From an uncultured Bacteroidota bacterium (GTDB lineage Bacteria > Bacteroidota > Bacteroidia > Flavobacteriales > Flavobacteriaceae), in contig CAIWKX010000200.1 of the NCBI GenBank assembly GCA_903913315.1, forward strand, positions 1 to 64,000: DNA of 64,000 bases, written 5' to 3'. Under the pieces are notes generated by a model. The model was not told the DNA's origin, searched no databases, and was given only the letters and a program-made list of their open reading frames with translations. Position 1 is the stretch's first letter; every line of letters begins with the position of its first letter. This document shows, one piece after another, positions 9,840 to 20,362 of the stretch. The position numbers and the translations under genes were made by a program.

Positions 9840-10421
9840 TTAAGATGCGTCGTCTCCTTCTTCGTCACCCGCATCATCATCCACTTCGAATTCGTAAAAC
9901 GAAAACACAGAACCTCCATAATTCTTCTGAAACGAAAAGTGCATCATGTGGTCAAGTGTAGTATGTTTGGAGTGCTCCATAATCATCATCCCTTCTTGGT
10001 CAAGTAATTCGTTTTCAAAAACCAACTCAATTAGTTTTTCAAATTCTTTTTGTGCAATACCATAAGGCGGATCAGCAAAAATAATGTCATAAGAACCTTT
10101 ATGCTTTTCTAGAAATTTGAACACATCACTTTTAATAGCCGTAATATTCAAATCAAATTCCTTAGCTGTTTTTTTGATGAAATTCACACAACCCATATCG
10201 CCATCAATAGAGGTAATGTTCTCACAACCTCGTGAACCAAACTCATAACTGATGTTGCCAGTTCCCGAGAATAAATCCAATACTTTTAATCCAGAAAAAT
10301 TAAAATGATTGTTCAAAACATTAAATAATGCTTCTTTACTCATGTCAGTTGTAGGTCGTACCGGTAAGTTTTTAGGAGCTGTAATTCGTCTGCCTTTGTA
10401 TTTTCCAGAAATGATTCTCAC
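9840..10421 (-). CDS. rsmD: 16S rRNA (guanine(966)-N(2))-methyltransferase
   Basis: MRIISGKYKGRRI, DLFSGTGNISYEFGSRG, IIFADPPYG motifs. Confidence 0.93.
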   Translation of the reverse strand: MRIISGKYKGRRITAPKNLPVRPTTDMSKEALFNVLNNHFNFSGLKVLDLFSGTGNISYEFGSRGCENITSIDGDMGCVNFIKKTAKEFDLNITAIKSDVFKFLEKHKGSYDIIFADPPYGIAQKEFEKLIELVFENELLDQEGMMIMEHSKHTTLDHMMHFSFQKNYGGSVFSFYEFEVDDDAGDEEGDDAS

Positions 10422-11224
10422 GAGTGAAGTAGTATAAAGTGTTCGCGGTTTTCTTTTTCCGTGAAGCTGTTTTTAAATTCAGAAACATCAAATAACGAAA
10501 CGTTTCGGATGTATTGGTAGGCAATTTGATAAAAAGCATCGGATGCAACAATAGCTCCAAGAAATTCTAGTTTAAAATGCTCAGGATTCAATTGCAATTG
10601 TTCGGCTGTGAAAAGAATGTAATAAATAAAATCCTCCGTTGTTTTATATTCAAAGGAATTAAATAAATGCAACTTCTGATTTTGTAAAACAACTATCTCA
10701 AAATGACTTTCACTGACATGAACAAACATCTTACGCTCTTCGTTGTTTTTTGAGACATCTAATAACTTCTCAACTAAAATACTAGTAGCATGTTTGTAAT
10801 CAAACGAACCGTATTGATCGATGAAGAAATTATTCATATTCACATAGGGAATATAAACATTATTCATTTCATATTTATCCAATTCGTCAAAAGTAAAGAA
10901 ATCAGTTTCAAAAACTTTGGTGTTGTATTGCAAATAACTTCCTAGAAACTCTTCGTCAAACAAAGCTGTTGGTACAAAAGTGGAAAGGCTATTACTATGA
11001 ATGACAACAATTTCATCATACCGATGCTTCAATTCAGGATTTTCCCTGAACACAGAAGCAAACAAATCTTCAATCTTAGCACTCCGCTGAAAACTATCAA
11101 AAGGAATGTGCTGTAATATAATTGGTTTACCACTTAAAGTATCAAATACACAAAAAGACAACCCATTCAAAGAAACTTGAATCGCTAGTTTTGTATAGGT
11201 TTTGTCCGTAATACTCGTGGTCAT
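10418..11224 (-). CDS. DUF3822 family protein
   Basis: Overlaps rsmD start by 4 bp; family position and sequence (LSFCVFDTLSGKPIIL...) typical of flavobacteria. Confidence 0.75.
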   Translation of the reverse strand: MTTSITDKTYTKLAIQVSLNGLSFCVFDTLSGKPIILQHIPFDSFQRSAKIEDLFASVFRENPELKHRYDEIVVIHSNSLSTFVPTALFDEEFLGSYLQYNTKVFETDFFTFDELDKYEMNNVYIPYVNMNNFFIDQYGSFDYKHATSILVEKLLDVSKNNEERKMFVHVSESHFEIVVLQNQKLHLFNSFEYKTTEDFIYYILFTAEQLQLNPEHFKLEFLGAIVASDAFYQIAYQYIRNVSLFDVSEFKNSFTEKENREHFILLHS

Positions 11225-11420
11225 AAATCGCTAATAGAATGTTGCAAACTTACAAAGAAAAAGCGCAATGACAATATCAAAAATCAACTTCAAAAATCAA
11301 TATAAAAGCAAAATGAAAGTAGATAGTAAATTTTAGAATTGATTTTTTTTTTTGATAAAATATAATAGAAACATTTACCTTTACATCTAATTATTTGATA
11401 TTTGAAATTGCTATTGATTT

Positions 11421-12845
11421 TTGCCATTGAAAAACTTCTATTCCATACTGTCTCATAGCTTTCCGTTTAATCCCACGATTAAGCAAGATGCTTTCTTTCA
11501 GAAAATTGCTGCTTTTATTACAAATACGGATAACGATGCTATTTTTGTATTGAAAGGATATGCTGGAACAGGAAAAACTACTGTTATTTCTACCATTGTA
11601 AACAATCTTATCGAGATTAATAAGAAGTATGTTTTGCTAGCTCCTACAGGTCGCGCGGCTAAAGTAATTGCCAATTATGCCAACAAACCAGCATATACCA
11701 TCCACAAGAAAATTTATTTTCCAAAGAAATCAAGCGGTGGAGGTGTGTCGTTTACAATGCAACAGAACAAACACAAGAATACCATTTTTATTGTCGATGA
11801 AGCGTCAATGATTTCAGATGTGGCTGCTGAAAGCAAACTATATGTAAACGGAAGCCTGTTGGATGATTTAATTTCATATATCTATAGTGGAACACATTGC
11901 AAGATGATTCTTCTTGGTGATACAGCCCAATTACCACCTATCAATTTAGATATTTCTCCAGCGCTGAATACCGATACTTTAGAATTAAATTATAACAAAA
12001 AAGTAGACTGGATTGAACTAGACGAAGTAATGCGTCAGGAATTAAATTCTGGAATTTTATACAATGCGACCGAATTGCGCGAACTTTTGAAAGATAGTTT
12101 TATTACCGAATTTAAGTTCAAGTTAAAAGGCTTTAAAGACATTGTTAGACTAACCGACGGCTACGACATTCAAGATGCTATTAATCAGGCCTATAGTAAT
12201 TATTCTATTGAAGATACGGCTTTTATTGTACGTTCTAATAAAAGAGCAAATCAATACAACGAGCAAATTAGAACTAAGATTCTTGATAAAGAAAGTGATT
12301 TGTCTACTGGTGATTTCTTGATGGTAGTGAAGAACAATTACTTTTGGTTGAAAGAAAAAGATGAAGCGGGTTTTATTGCCAATGGCGATATTATTGAAGT
12401 ATTAGAAATTTATAGCTTTAAAGAATTATACGGTTTTCGATTTGCTAAAGTTAAAATACGAATGGTCGATTATCCCAACCAAATTCCGTTTGAAACAGTG
12501 TTGATTTTAGATACTATTAAAAGTGAATCACCATCTTTAACCTACGAGCAATCTAATCAATTGTATGAAGAAGTGATGAAAGACTACGAACATTTAACCA
12601 CCAAATACGCCAAGTTTCAAAAGGTAAAGGAAAACGAATACTTTAACGGATTACAAGTGAAGTTTTCTTATGCGATAACCTGCCACAAAAGCCAAGGTGG
12701 GCAATGGAATACAGTTTTTATAGAGCAACCTTATTTACCTGATGGTATTGATAGAGATTACATTCGCTGGTTGTATACGGCAATTACTAGAGCTAAAGAC
12801 AAGTTGTACTTGATTGGGTTTAAAGACGATTGTTTTTTGGAATAG
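11421..12845 (+). CDS. RecD-like ATP-dependent helicase / exonuclease
   Basis: GYAGTGKTTVIST Walker A, FIVDEASMISD, C-terminal TCHKSQGGQWNTV and YTAITRAKDKLYLIG; TTG start. Confidence 0.9.
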   Translation: MPLKNFYSILSHSFPFNPTIKQDAFFQKIAAFITNTDNDAIFVLKGYAGTGKTTVISTIVNNLIEINKKYVLLAPTGRAAKVIANYANKPAYTIHKKIYFPKKSSGGGVSFTMQQNKHKNTIFIVDEASMISDVAAESKLYVNGSLLDDLISYIYSGTHCKMILLGDTAQLPPINLDISPALNTDTLELNYNKKVDWIELDEVMRQELNSGILYNATELRELLKDSFITEFKFKLKGFKDIVRLTDGYDIQDAINQAYSNYSIEDTAFIVRSNKRANQYNEQIRTKILDKESDLSTGDFLMVVKNNYFWLKEKDEAGFIANGDIIEVLEIYSFKELYGFRFAKVKIRMVDYPNQIPFETVLILDTIKSESPSLTYEQSNQLYEEVMKDYEHLTTKYAKFQKVKENEYFNGLQVKFSYAITCHKSQGGQWNTVFIEQPYLPDGIDRDYIRWLYTAITRAKDKLYLIGFKDDCFLE

Positions 12846-12852
12846 AATACTA

Positions 12853-13383
12853 TTACTTTTTAAATATCTTTATTGCCATTTTCTCTTTAATACTAGCAAG
12901 ATCACTTTCTGTAACACCCGTAATCGCAGAAGCGATATCTTCATCAGCATAAAAAACAGGTTCGATTAGTTTATTTTTTTCAATATCTGGTTGTACTGTA
13001 CCCATATAAATAGCCGCTAAATCACTATTCGAAGCGCTTTCAGTGACATAGTTGCTATTATTTGGAATTGAAATAACATAAGGTGACTGGTTTTCTCTTT
13101 CAAAATATAATTGCAGTGTTGTGGCTCCAACTAACATTGATTTTTTAAAAAGAATTACAGCATAGGGTGTAGCTGCAGGATAAGCTTCCTTCGAATTTTT
13201 ATCTGTAAGGTTAAACAAACAATACTTTCCTTCAAAAAATTTTGATTGCTCCCCATTTAGGACTTCCATTTTCAATGAGCCTTTGGCTAATAGCTCTGTT
13301 TCACTTAACTTTTGTTGTGCTATGCTAGTAGTGGTTACAGAGAAAAATAATACTATTGCTAATAAATAATGAAGTGCTTTCAT
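12853..13383 (-). CDS. Hypothetical secreted protein
   Basis: Signal peptide after internal Met (MKALHYLLAIVLFFSVTTTSIAQ). Confidence 0.6.
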   Translation of the reverse strand: MKALHYLLAIVLFFSVTTTSIAQQKLSETELLAKGSLKMEVLNGEQSKFFEGKYCLFNLTDKNSKEAYPAATPYAVILFKKSMLVGATTLQLYFERENQSPYVISIPNNSNYVTESASNSDLAAIYMGTVQPDIEKNKLIEPVFYADEDIASAITGVTESDLASIKEKMAIKIFKK

Positions 13384-13453
13384 ACTATTTGTTTTTGTTA
13401 TTGAATTATAAATATAACTCCTTATTAAAGTTTTTATTGCTTTCAAACCTCCC

Positions 13454-14791
13454 CTATTCTAAAACATCTTTGAGTTGGATGTTGAATTTCATAATCTTTC
13501 CATTTCTATCAATTTCAAATTCAACTATTTTCCCCTCTTCCGATTTTAACAACTCATTAATTTGCTGCAATGAAAAATTGTACCCATTTTTCCCATCAAT
13601 CTTTACAATAACATCTTCTTTTTGAAGACCAGCATAATCCCCAGGTGATTTTTTTCGGATGCTGGTAATAACATAAATAGGTTTTAATTCAAATTTATAT
13701 TTAAAATTATTTGCCATTTTATCGCCATTAGAATTATAAAAATTATTGTTTATAGAAGGATTTTCTTCATACCCCTCACTTATCCATTGTAACCCTTTAT
13801 GTTGAATTTCTATGCCCGACATGTTAATGTTAAAGGGATCGTCAAATCGACTATTCTTTTTAAGATATACCCTATTCGATTTATAATCCAAAACTAGGGT
13901 AAACCTTCTAATGATATCAGAACCAATAGACCCTCCTCTGCCAATATTCTTATCAACATTAGTCGTAGAAATAGTATCTGGAAAAGACGCCAACGGATTT
14001 ATAAACTTAAAATTATTTATTTGTAATGTCTTTATTTTTCCTCTTTTTCCAAAGACGTCACCACTAAAACCTCTTCCCAAATAATCATCAATATTTTGCT
14101 TAGGAATTAGTATTTTATCATCACTTTGCTTGAAAAACCATAACGCATCAGAGTTACCTGTATCAAGTAATAATTTAGTCGCAATAGGCTTGTGAACGTC
14201 TTCAAAATAAGCCTGACAAGTAATATAAGGCTTATTTTGGATAAGTACTATAGGCTGTTCTACGAAGTTTTTTTTGATTCTTTTTAATTCATTTGAAGCA
14301 GTATTATAAACCGTAATCTTTTTATTGACATAATTGATTTTGACCAAATTATTTTCAAAAAAATGATACCCAATGATACCATTCACAGGAAAACCAACTT
14401 GTGCCGAAATATTTATATTTTGATCTAATACCAAATAAATAGCATGATTAAAATCGGTATACTTATTAATCGACAATTTATTATGATTGGATTTGAAACC
14501 CTCAAAAGAATTAGTACTCCCTAACCCTTTGATTTTAACTTTCTCCACTTGAGAAAAACGCACCTCATCCGTTTCATCAAGACTAAACAAAATGGAATCT
14601 TCAACTCCAGTATCTAATAAAAAACTCATTGAAACACCATTAACCTCAATGGGAATAATGATTAAATTATTAATAAACTGAAAGGGAATAGTTATCTTAT
14701 TTTTATCCGTTTCAAAATGAAAGCCCTCTTGTGCACAAACAATTTGTACACAAAACATAAAGAGTACAAGAAATAGGCTTCTTTTTATCAA
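13454..14791 (-). CDS. Retropepsin-like aspartyl protease with C-terminal PDZ domain
   Basis: FLLDTGVEDS and LLLDTGNSDALW motifs; PDZ-like KKSPGDYAGLQKEDVIVKIDGKNGYNFSL. Confidence 0.88.
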   Translation of the reverse strand: MIKRSLFLVLFMFCVQIVCAQEGFHFETDKNKITIPFQFINNLIIIPIEVNGVSMSFLLDTGVEDSILFSLDETDEVRFSQVEKVKIKGLGSTNSFEGFKSNHNKLSINKYTDFNHAIYLVLDQNINISAQVGFPVNGIIGYHFFENNLVKINYVNKKITVYNTASNELKRIKKNFVEQPIVLIQNKPYITCQAYFEDVHKPIATKLLLDTGNSDALWFFKQSDDKILIPKQNIDDYLGRGFSGDVFGKRGKIKTLQINNFKFINPLASFPDTISTTNVDKNIGRGGSIGSDIIRRFTLVLDYKSNRVYLKKNSRFDDPFNINMSGIEIQHKGLQWISEGYEENPSINNNFYNSNGDKMANNFKYKFELKPIYVITSIRKKSPGDYAGLQKEDVIVKIDGKNGYNFSLQQINELLKSEEGKIVEFEIDRNGKIMKFNIQLKDVLE

Positions 14792-14894
14792 AATTAATTT
14801 TTCATAAATTTAATGAAATATTTAACTCGAAATTACACTTTTGATAATTTATGTAATAAAAAAATCGCAAATTTGCACCACTAAACTTTCAAAC

Positions 14895-16091
14895 ATGCCT
14901 AAAATTTCAAACAAAGGAAAACAAATGCCCGAATCGCCTATTAGAAAATTGGTGCCTTATGCAGATATTGCTAAGAAAAAAGGGAATAAAGTATATCACT
15001 TAAATATTGGTCAACCCGACATTAAAACTCCAGAAGTAGCACTAAATGCAATTAAAAATACTGATATAAAAGTACTAGAATATAGTCATTCTGCTGGGTT
15101 TGAAAGTTACAGAACCAAACTATCTCAATATTACAAATCACACGGATTACCTATTGAAATAGCTGATATTATCATTACAACTGGTGGTTCTGAAGCATTA
15201 TTGTTTGCTATGGGAAGTACCATGGATGTAGACGATGAAATCATTATTCCTGAACCATTCTATGCTAATTATAACGGATTTTCAACAGCCTCTGGGGTAA
15301 AAGTAGTTCCTGTAATTTCAACTATCGATGACGGTTTTGCCTTACCTCCTATTGCGGCTTTTGAGAAATTAATAACTCCTAAAACGAAAGCAATTCTAAT
15401 TTGCAATCCTGGAAATCCAACAGGGTACTTATATTCTCAAGAAGAAATCCTTCAATTGGCAGCCATCGTTAAAAAACACGATTTATTTTTGATTGCAGAC
15501 GAAGTATATCGTGAGTTTATTTATGATGAAAATGATAAACATTATTCGGTAATGAATGTGGCCGGAATAGAAGAAAATGCCATTATGATTGATTCTGTTT
15601 CAAAAAGATACAGCATGTGTGGCGCACGAATTGGATGTATTGTTTCTAAAAACAAAGAAGTAATGGCAACGGCTATGAAATTTGCGCAAGCTCGTTTGAG
15701 TCCTCCTACTTTTGCACAAATTGCTAGCGAGGCGGCTCTAGAAACCCCTCAAAGTTATTTTACAGAGGTCATTGAAGAATATAAAGAACGTAGGGATATT
15801 TTAATTGCCGAATTGCAAAAAATTGAGGGCGTAAAAGTAGGAACTCCTAAAGGTGCTTTCTATTGCATTGCTCAATTGCCAGTTGATAATGCTGATAATT
15901 TTGCACAATGGCTTTTAGAATCTTACGATTTAAATGGCGAAACCGTTATGGTGGCTCCTGCAGCGGGCTTCTACTCTACTCCTAACGTAGGGTTAAACGA
16001 AGTTCGTATTGCTTATGTATTGAAAAAAGAAGATTTAGTACGTTCCGTAGCCATTCTAAAAGAGGCTTTAAAAGTGTATAATTCTAAATAA
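14895..16091 (+). CDS. Class I/II pyridoxal-phosphate-dependent aminotransferase
   Basis: NIGQPDIKTPE, CNPGNPTGYLYS, SVSKRYSMCGARIGCI (PLP-lysine region); internal Met start preferred. Confidence 0.9.
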   Translation: MPKISNKGKQMPESPIRKLVPYADIAKKKGNKVYHLNIGQPDIKTPEVALNAIKNTDIKVLEYSHSAGFESYRTKLSQYYKSHGLPIEIADIIITTGGSEALLFAMGSTMDVDDEIIIPEPFYANYNGFSTASGVKVVPVISTIDDGFALPPIAAFEKLITPKTKAILICNPGNPTGYLYSQEEILQLAAIVKKHDLFLIADEVYREFIYDENDKHYSVMNVAGIEENAIMIDSVSKRYSMCGARIGCIVSKNKEVMATAMKFAQARLSPPTFAQIASEAALETPQSYFTEVIEEYKERRDILIAELQKIEGVKVGTPKGAFYCIAQLPVDNADNFAQWLLESYDLNGETVMVAPAAGFYSTPNVGLNEVRIAYVLKKEDLVRSVAILKEALKVYNSK

Positions 16092-16104
16092 ACTTAGATA
16101 AAAA

Positions 16105-16152
16105 AAACATTCCACGAATAGTGTTTAAAAATACTATTTGCGGAATGTTCCA
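16105..16152. terminator. Hairpin terminator between convergent genes
   Basis: AACATTCC..AATAGT...ACTATT..GGAATGTT. Confidence 0.65.
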
Positions 16153-16175
16153 TTTATAACAATCATGAAAAAACT

Positions 16176-17006
16176 TTATTCATGTAAAGCCAATACAGGA
16201 ATGGGACAGTGGTATGACATTTTCTCTGTAAAGCTTGTAGTAAACATCCATTGAAAGAAGGTTCTTTTATAAGTTAACATCGCCAGAATATCAATGTTTT
16301 GATGGGTAATAAAATCTTCAATGGTTTGGTTCACATTATCGCTAGGGATAATAAAAAATTGTACAGGCTCGTCTTGAAATAAGGCTTCCCATTCTTCATA
16401 AATGGTTTTAGTATTGTCTGATTCTTTAGTTTGAACATACAAACATTTAACTACTGAATGAGTTGATTTAGCAATTTGAATCACTCTTCTTAAAGCGTCT
16501 TTATCTTTTTCTCTAAATCGAGTAGTAAATCCTATGATTTCTATTTTAGAATACTTAGCTCTTTCTGGAACACTTAAAATAGGAATACTCAAGTTAGCAA
16601 TCGCTTCTCCAGTATTGGTTCCTAAAAACATTTCTTTCCAACCAGTAGCGCCCGAAGTACCCATCACCAAATAATCGATAGTATCATTTTTAATGAGTTC
16701 TTTAACATTATACATCAAATCGCCATCCATCAAAATATGACTGAATTTTACGTGTTCACAATTATTTTCAATAGCTATTTGACGTAATTTTGGAATTTCA
16801 CCTTTAAATCTATCAAAATTAGCCAACTCCAAGGAATCAAAAACTTCTTTATAATTCTGTGGCGCAAATTGATTATCAATAATTGGCAATTCATACGTGT
16901 GGAGTAAAATCAACTCACCATGAACCAACTTAGCAAATCCTAAGGCATGGGCAAAAGCATTATTTGCAACATTAGAAAAATCGGTAGGGAATAAAATCTT
17001 TTTCAT
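16176..17006 (-). CDS. Universal stress protein (tandem Usp)
   Basis: MKKILFPTDFSNVANNAFAHAL; LVMGTSGATGWKEMFLGTNTGEAI. Confidence 0.9.
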   Translation of the reverse strand: MKKILFPTDFSNVANNAFAHALGFAKLVHGELILLHTYELPIIDNQFAPQNYKEVFDSLELANFDRFKGEIPKLRQIAIENNCEHVKFSHILMDGDLMYNVKELIKNDTIDYLVMGTSGATGWKEMFLGTNTGEAIANLSIPILSVPERAKYSKIEIIGFTTRFREKDKDALRRVIQIAKSTHSVVKCLYVQTKESDNTKTIYEEWEALFQDEPVQFFIIPSDNVNQTIEDFITHQNIDILAMLTYKRTFFQWMFTTSFTEKMSYHCPIPVLALHE

Positions 17007-17197
17007 TTGGATAAAGGATATTGGTTTTACTTAGTAAAGGTAGTAAATTTCTATCTTTATAGAATATGATAACCATCATATTACGCTATTTTTTCACAAT
17101 GATTAATAAGTAGATAATTAACTAAATAGTTCCTCAATTACTGTTTCCAAAAGAATTTTAAATTGGTATCTTTGCCAATCTTAAAAATAAACCGATT

Positions 17198-18598
17198 ATG
17201 ACTTACAACGATACAATTGTTGCTTTGGCAACGCCATCGGGTGCTGGTGCTGTGGCTATTATTCGTATGTCTGGAAAGGATGCGATTACCATTGCTTCAA
17301 ATGTATTTCAATCGGTTTCAGGAAAGGATATCACCCAACAGAAAACCCATACAATTCATTTGGGAACAATAGTAGAGGATGCAAAAATTTACGATCAGGT
17401 GCTTATTTCTATATTCAAAAACCCTAATTCTTATACAGGTGAAGACGTAATTGAAATATCATGCCACGGCTCGACCTTTATTCAGCAGCAAATTATTCAG
17501 TTACTACTTCGCCAAGGATGTCGAATGGCACAAGCAGGTGAATTTACATTAAGAGCCTTCTTAAATGCTAAACTTGATTTATCGCAAGCGGAAGCTGTTG
17601 CTGATTTAATTTCATCCGATAATGAAGCTTCTCATCAAATTGCTATGCAACAAATGCGTGGCGGTTTTAGCAGTGAAATTGCAAAACTTCGTGAAGAATT
17701 AGTAAACTTCGCCTCATTAATTGAATTAGAATTAGACTTCGCTGAAGAAGATGTAGAATTTGCCGATAGAATGCAATTCCATGATTTATTAAATCGAATT
17801 GAATTTGTTTTAAAAAGATTAATTGACTCCTTTGCGGTTGGTAACGTAATCAAAAACGGAATTCCTGTAGCTATTGTTGGTGAACCTAATGTTGGGAAAT
17901 CAACACTACTGAATGCATTACTAAATGAAGAACGCGCTATCGTATCCGAAATTGCAGGAACTACAAGAGATACTATAGAAGACGAATTGATTATTGGAGG
18001 TATTGGTTTCCGATTTATTGATACAGCCGGAATTCGTGAAACAAAAGATGTAGTAGAAAGCATTGGTATCAAAAAGACTTTTGAGAAGATGGAACAGGCT
18101 CAAGTAGTAATCCTTTTACTAGACGCAAAAGAAGTACAAGTTTCAGGTATAAAGTTTCAGGTTGAAATTGAGAAAATAAAAAACAAATTTCCTCAAAAAC
18201 CACTCGTAGTCGTAATTAACAAAGTTGATTTGTTATCAAAAGACGATGTTGAAACGATACGACAACAACTTGAAACTTTAAACATCAAACTTCAAACCAT
18301 TTCTGCCAAAAACAAAATAGGTATTGATGATTTAAAAAATCACTTACTTTCATTCGTCAACACTGGTGCGCTTCGCAATAACGAAACCATTGTGACCAAT
18401 ACAAGACATTATGACTCTCTGTTGAAGGCATTAGAAGAAATCCAGAAAGTGAAATTCGGATTGACTAGTAATCTCTCTTCCGACCTTATGGCAATTGACA
18501 TTCGACAAGCATTGTACTATTTTGGAGAGATTACTGGCGAAGTGACCAACGACGAATTATTAGGCAATATCTTCGCGAACTTCTGTATCGGCAAATAA
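17198..18598 (+). CDS. mnmE: tRNA uridine-5-carboxymethylaminomethyl(34) synthesis GTPase
   Basis: GEPNVGKSTLLN, DTAGIRET, C-terminal FCIGK*. Confidence 0.96.
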   Translation: MTYNDTIVALATPSGAGAVAIIRMSGKDAITIASNVFQSVSGKDITQQKTHTIHLGTIVEDAKIYDQVLISIFKNPNSYTGEDVIEISCHGSTFIQQQIIQLLLRQGCRMAQAGEFTLRAFLNAKLDLSQAEAVADLISSDNEASHQIAMQQMRGGFSSEIAKLREELVNFASLIELELDFAEEDVEFADRMQFHDLLNRIEFVLKRLIDSFAVGNVIKNGIPVAIVGEPNVGKSTLLNALLNEERAIVSEIAGTTRDTIEDELIIGGIGFRFIDTAGIRETKDVVESIGIKKTFEKMEQAQVVILLLDAKEVQVSGIKFQVEIEKIKNKFPQKPLVVVINKVDLLSKDDVETIRQQLETLNIKLQTISAKNKIGIDDLKNHLLSFVNTGALRNNETIVTNTRHYDSLLKALEEIQKVKFGLTSNLSSDLMAIDIRQALYYFGEITGEVTNDELLGNIFANFCIGK

Positions 18599-18748
18599 TA
18601 TTTTAATGCTTTTGAAGTCTACTAATTTGCTTATCAACAAAGAGCATTCCTACAATATTCATTAAAATTAAACTAAAACATATTTCAAAAATGTCGTATT
18701 TAATTTTATTTTAAATACTTTTGCCAAAATTTTAAACACATACTTATA

Positions 18749-19903
18749 ATGAAAAAAATAGTTTTTTTAGCACTTCTTGCTCTAACGATTTTTAGCTGTA
18801 GCAAAGTGAAAAAAGGAGAATATCTTATTTCTGGTAAAGCAAAAGGAATTGCCGATGGTAAAATGGTAGTTCTTAAAAAACAAAATGATTTTGGAATAGT
18901 TATGAAACTTGACTCAGCCAAAGTAAAAGACGGGAAATTTGAACTTAAAGGAAAAGTTAAAGAACCTAATATAATTGCCTTATTCATACAAGGAATGCAA
19001 CAACCAATTCCTTTTATTCTTGAAACTGGAGAAATTGATATTAAAGTAGATAAAGATAGTATTTGGAAATCAGAAATTGGTGGAACTTCAAATAATGAGT
19101 ACTTTCAAAAATTCAATATTAAATTGAATTCTATCCAAAAGAAAATGATGGCTTTCCAAAAAAAGAACATGAAAAAATTCATGGACGCTCAACAGAAAAA
19201 AGACATGGCTACTGTTGAAAAATTGAAAAAAGAAAATAGTGCCTTTGAAAAAGAACGAGAAGATTTTATGAACAAATATCCCGAACAAAATAAAGATTCA
19301 TATATCTCTTTATTATTAGTTCAAAATATGTTTAATTCTCCTACATTCGAAATCAATAAAGCAAAAAAAACATACAACAATTTAGATGCTGCTCTTAAAG
19401 CAACTAAAATTGGTAAAGACATCGAAACTAAAATAAAAACTATTGAAAACAATCATAAAATTCAAACTGCTCCTATAGTATTCGCCGAAGTGGGAAAACC
19501 TGCTCCTGAATTCTCAGCTAAAAATCCGCAAGGTGCAGGAGTGTCTTTAAAACAATCATTAGGAAAAGTAACTATTATTGACTTTTGGGCTTCATGGTGT
19601 GGACCGTGTAGAAAAGAAATGCCTAATGTAGTAGCATTATACAATGAATTACATAGTAAAGGATTAAACATTATTGGAGTATCTTTAGACAAAGATTTAA
19701 CCAAATGGAATGATGCAATTGCCAAAGATAAAATTACTTGGACTCAAGTTTCTAATCTAAAAGAATGGGAAGAACCAATTGCAAAACAATATGGTGTACA
19801 ACAAATTCCAACTACCTTTATTTTAGATGCATCAGGTAAAATTGTTGCAAAAGACTTACGAGGAGAAGAATTAAAAGCAAAAGTGCTAGAACTTTTAAAA
19901 TAA
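18749..19903 (+). CDS. TlpA-type thioredoxin lipoprotein with N-terminal DUF4369-like domain
   Basis: Lipobox FSCS; DFWASWCGPCRKEMP thioredoxin motif. Confidence 0.9.
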   Translation: MKKIVFLALLALTIFSCSKVKKGEYLISGKAKGIADGKMVVLKKQNDFGIVMKLDSAKVKDGKFELKGKVKEPNIIALFIQGMQQPIPFILETGEIDIKVDKDSIWKSEIGGTSNNEYFQKFNIKLNSIQKKMMAFQKKNMKKFMDAQQKKDMATVEKLKKENSAFEKEREDFMNKYPEQNKDSYISLLLVQNMFNSPTFEINKAKKTYNNLDAALKATKIGKDIETKIKTIENNHKIQTAPIVFAEVGKPAPEFSAKNPQGAGVSLKQSLGKVTIIDFWASWCGPCRKEMPNVVALYNELHSKGLNIIGVSLDKDLTKWNDAIAKDKITWTQVSNLKEWEEPIAKQYGVQQIPTTFILDASGKIVAKDLRGEELKAKVLELLK

Positions 19904-19931
19904 ATAATAATACAATTGATTTCATAACATT

Positions 19932-19960
19932 TAAAAAATCTCCCAATGGGAGATTTTTAT
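19932..19960 (+). terminator. Rho-independent terminator
   Basis: AAAAATCTCCC-AAT-GGGAGATTTTT. Confidence 0.8.
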
Positions 19961-20362
19961 TTTTACTTGGTAATGCAATTTAATTTTAATATTTGAAAAT
20001 ATATTTAACATTGTAGCTATAATTATTTAGCTCTACTTGAAATACCAGGTTCAAAGACTAATTTTTCTTGCAAAATAATTGATGATGTGATTTTAATTAT
20101 TAGTAAATAAAACAGAAGGAAAAAAGTGAACAAAATAAAGCGATATAAAAACCTTTAATGCTATCATTTATATTTAATCTTACAATTAATTTCTCTTTTT
20201 AAAAATAACTAAAAACCTATTAAGCTATTAGTAATCTTAACTTTCGCCTAAAATTATAAACATTTTTAAAAACATTTTTGCATCTACAATCTTTTAATAT
20301 ATTTTTACCCAAACTCTGAGATTAACAACACATTATGTAAACTTAAATAGTCAAGAGTAATA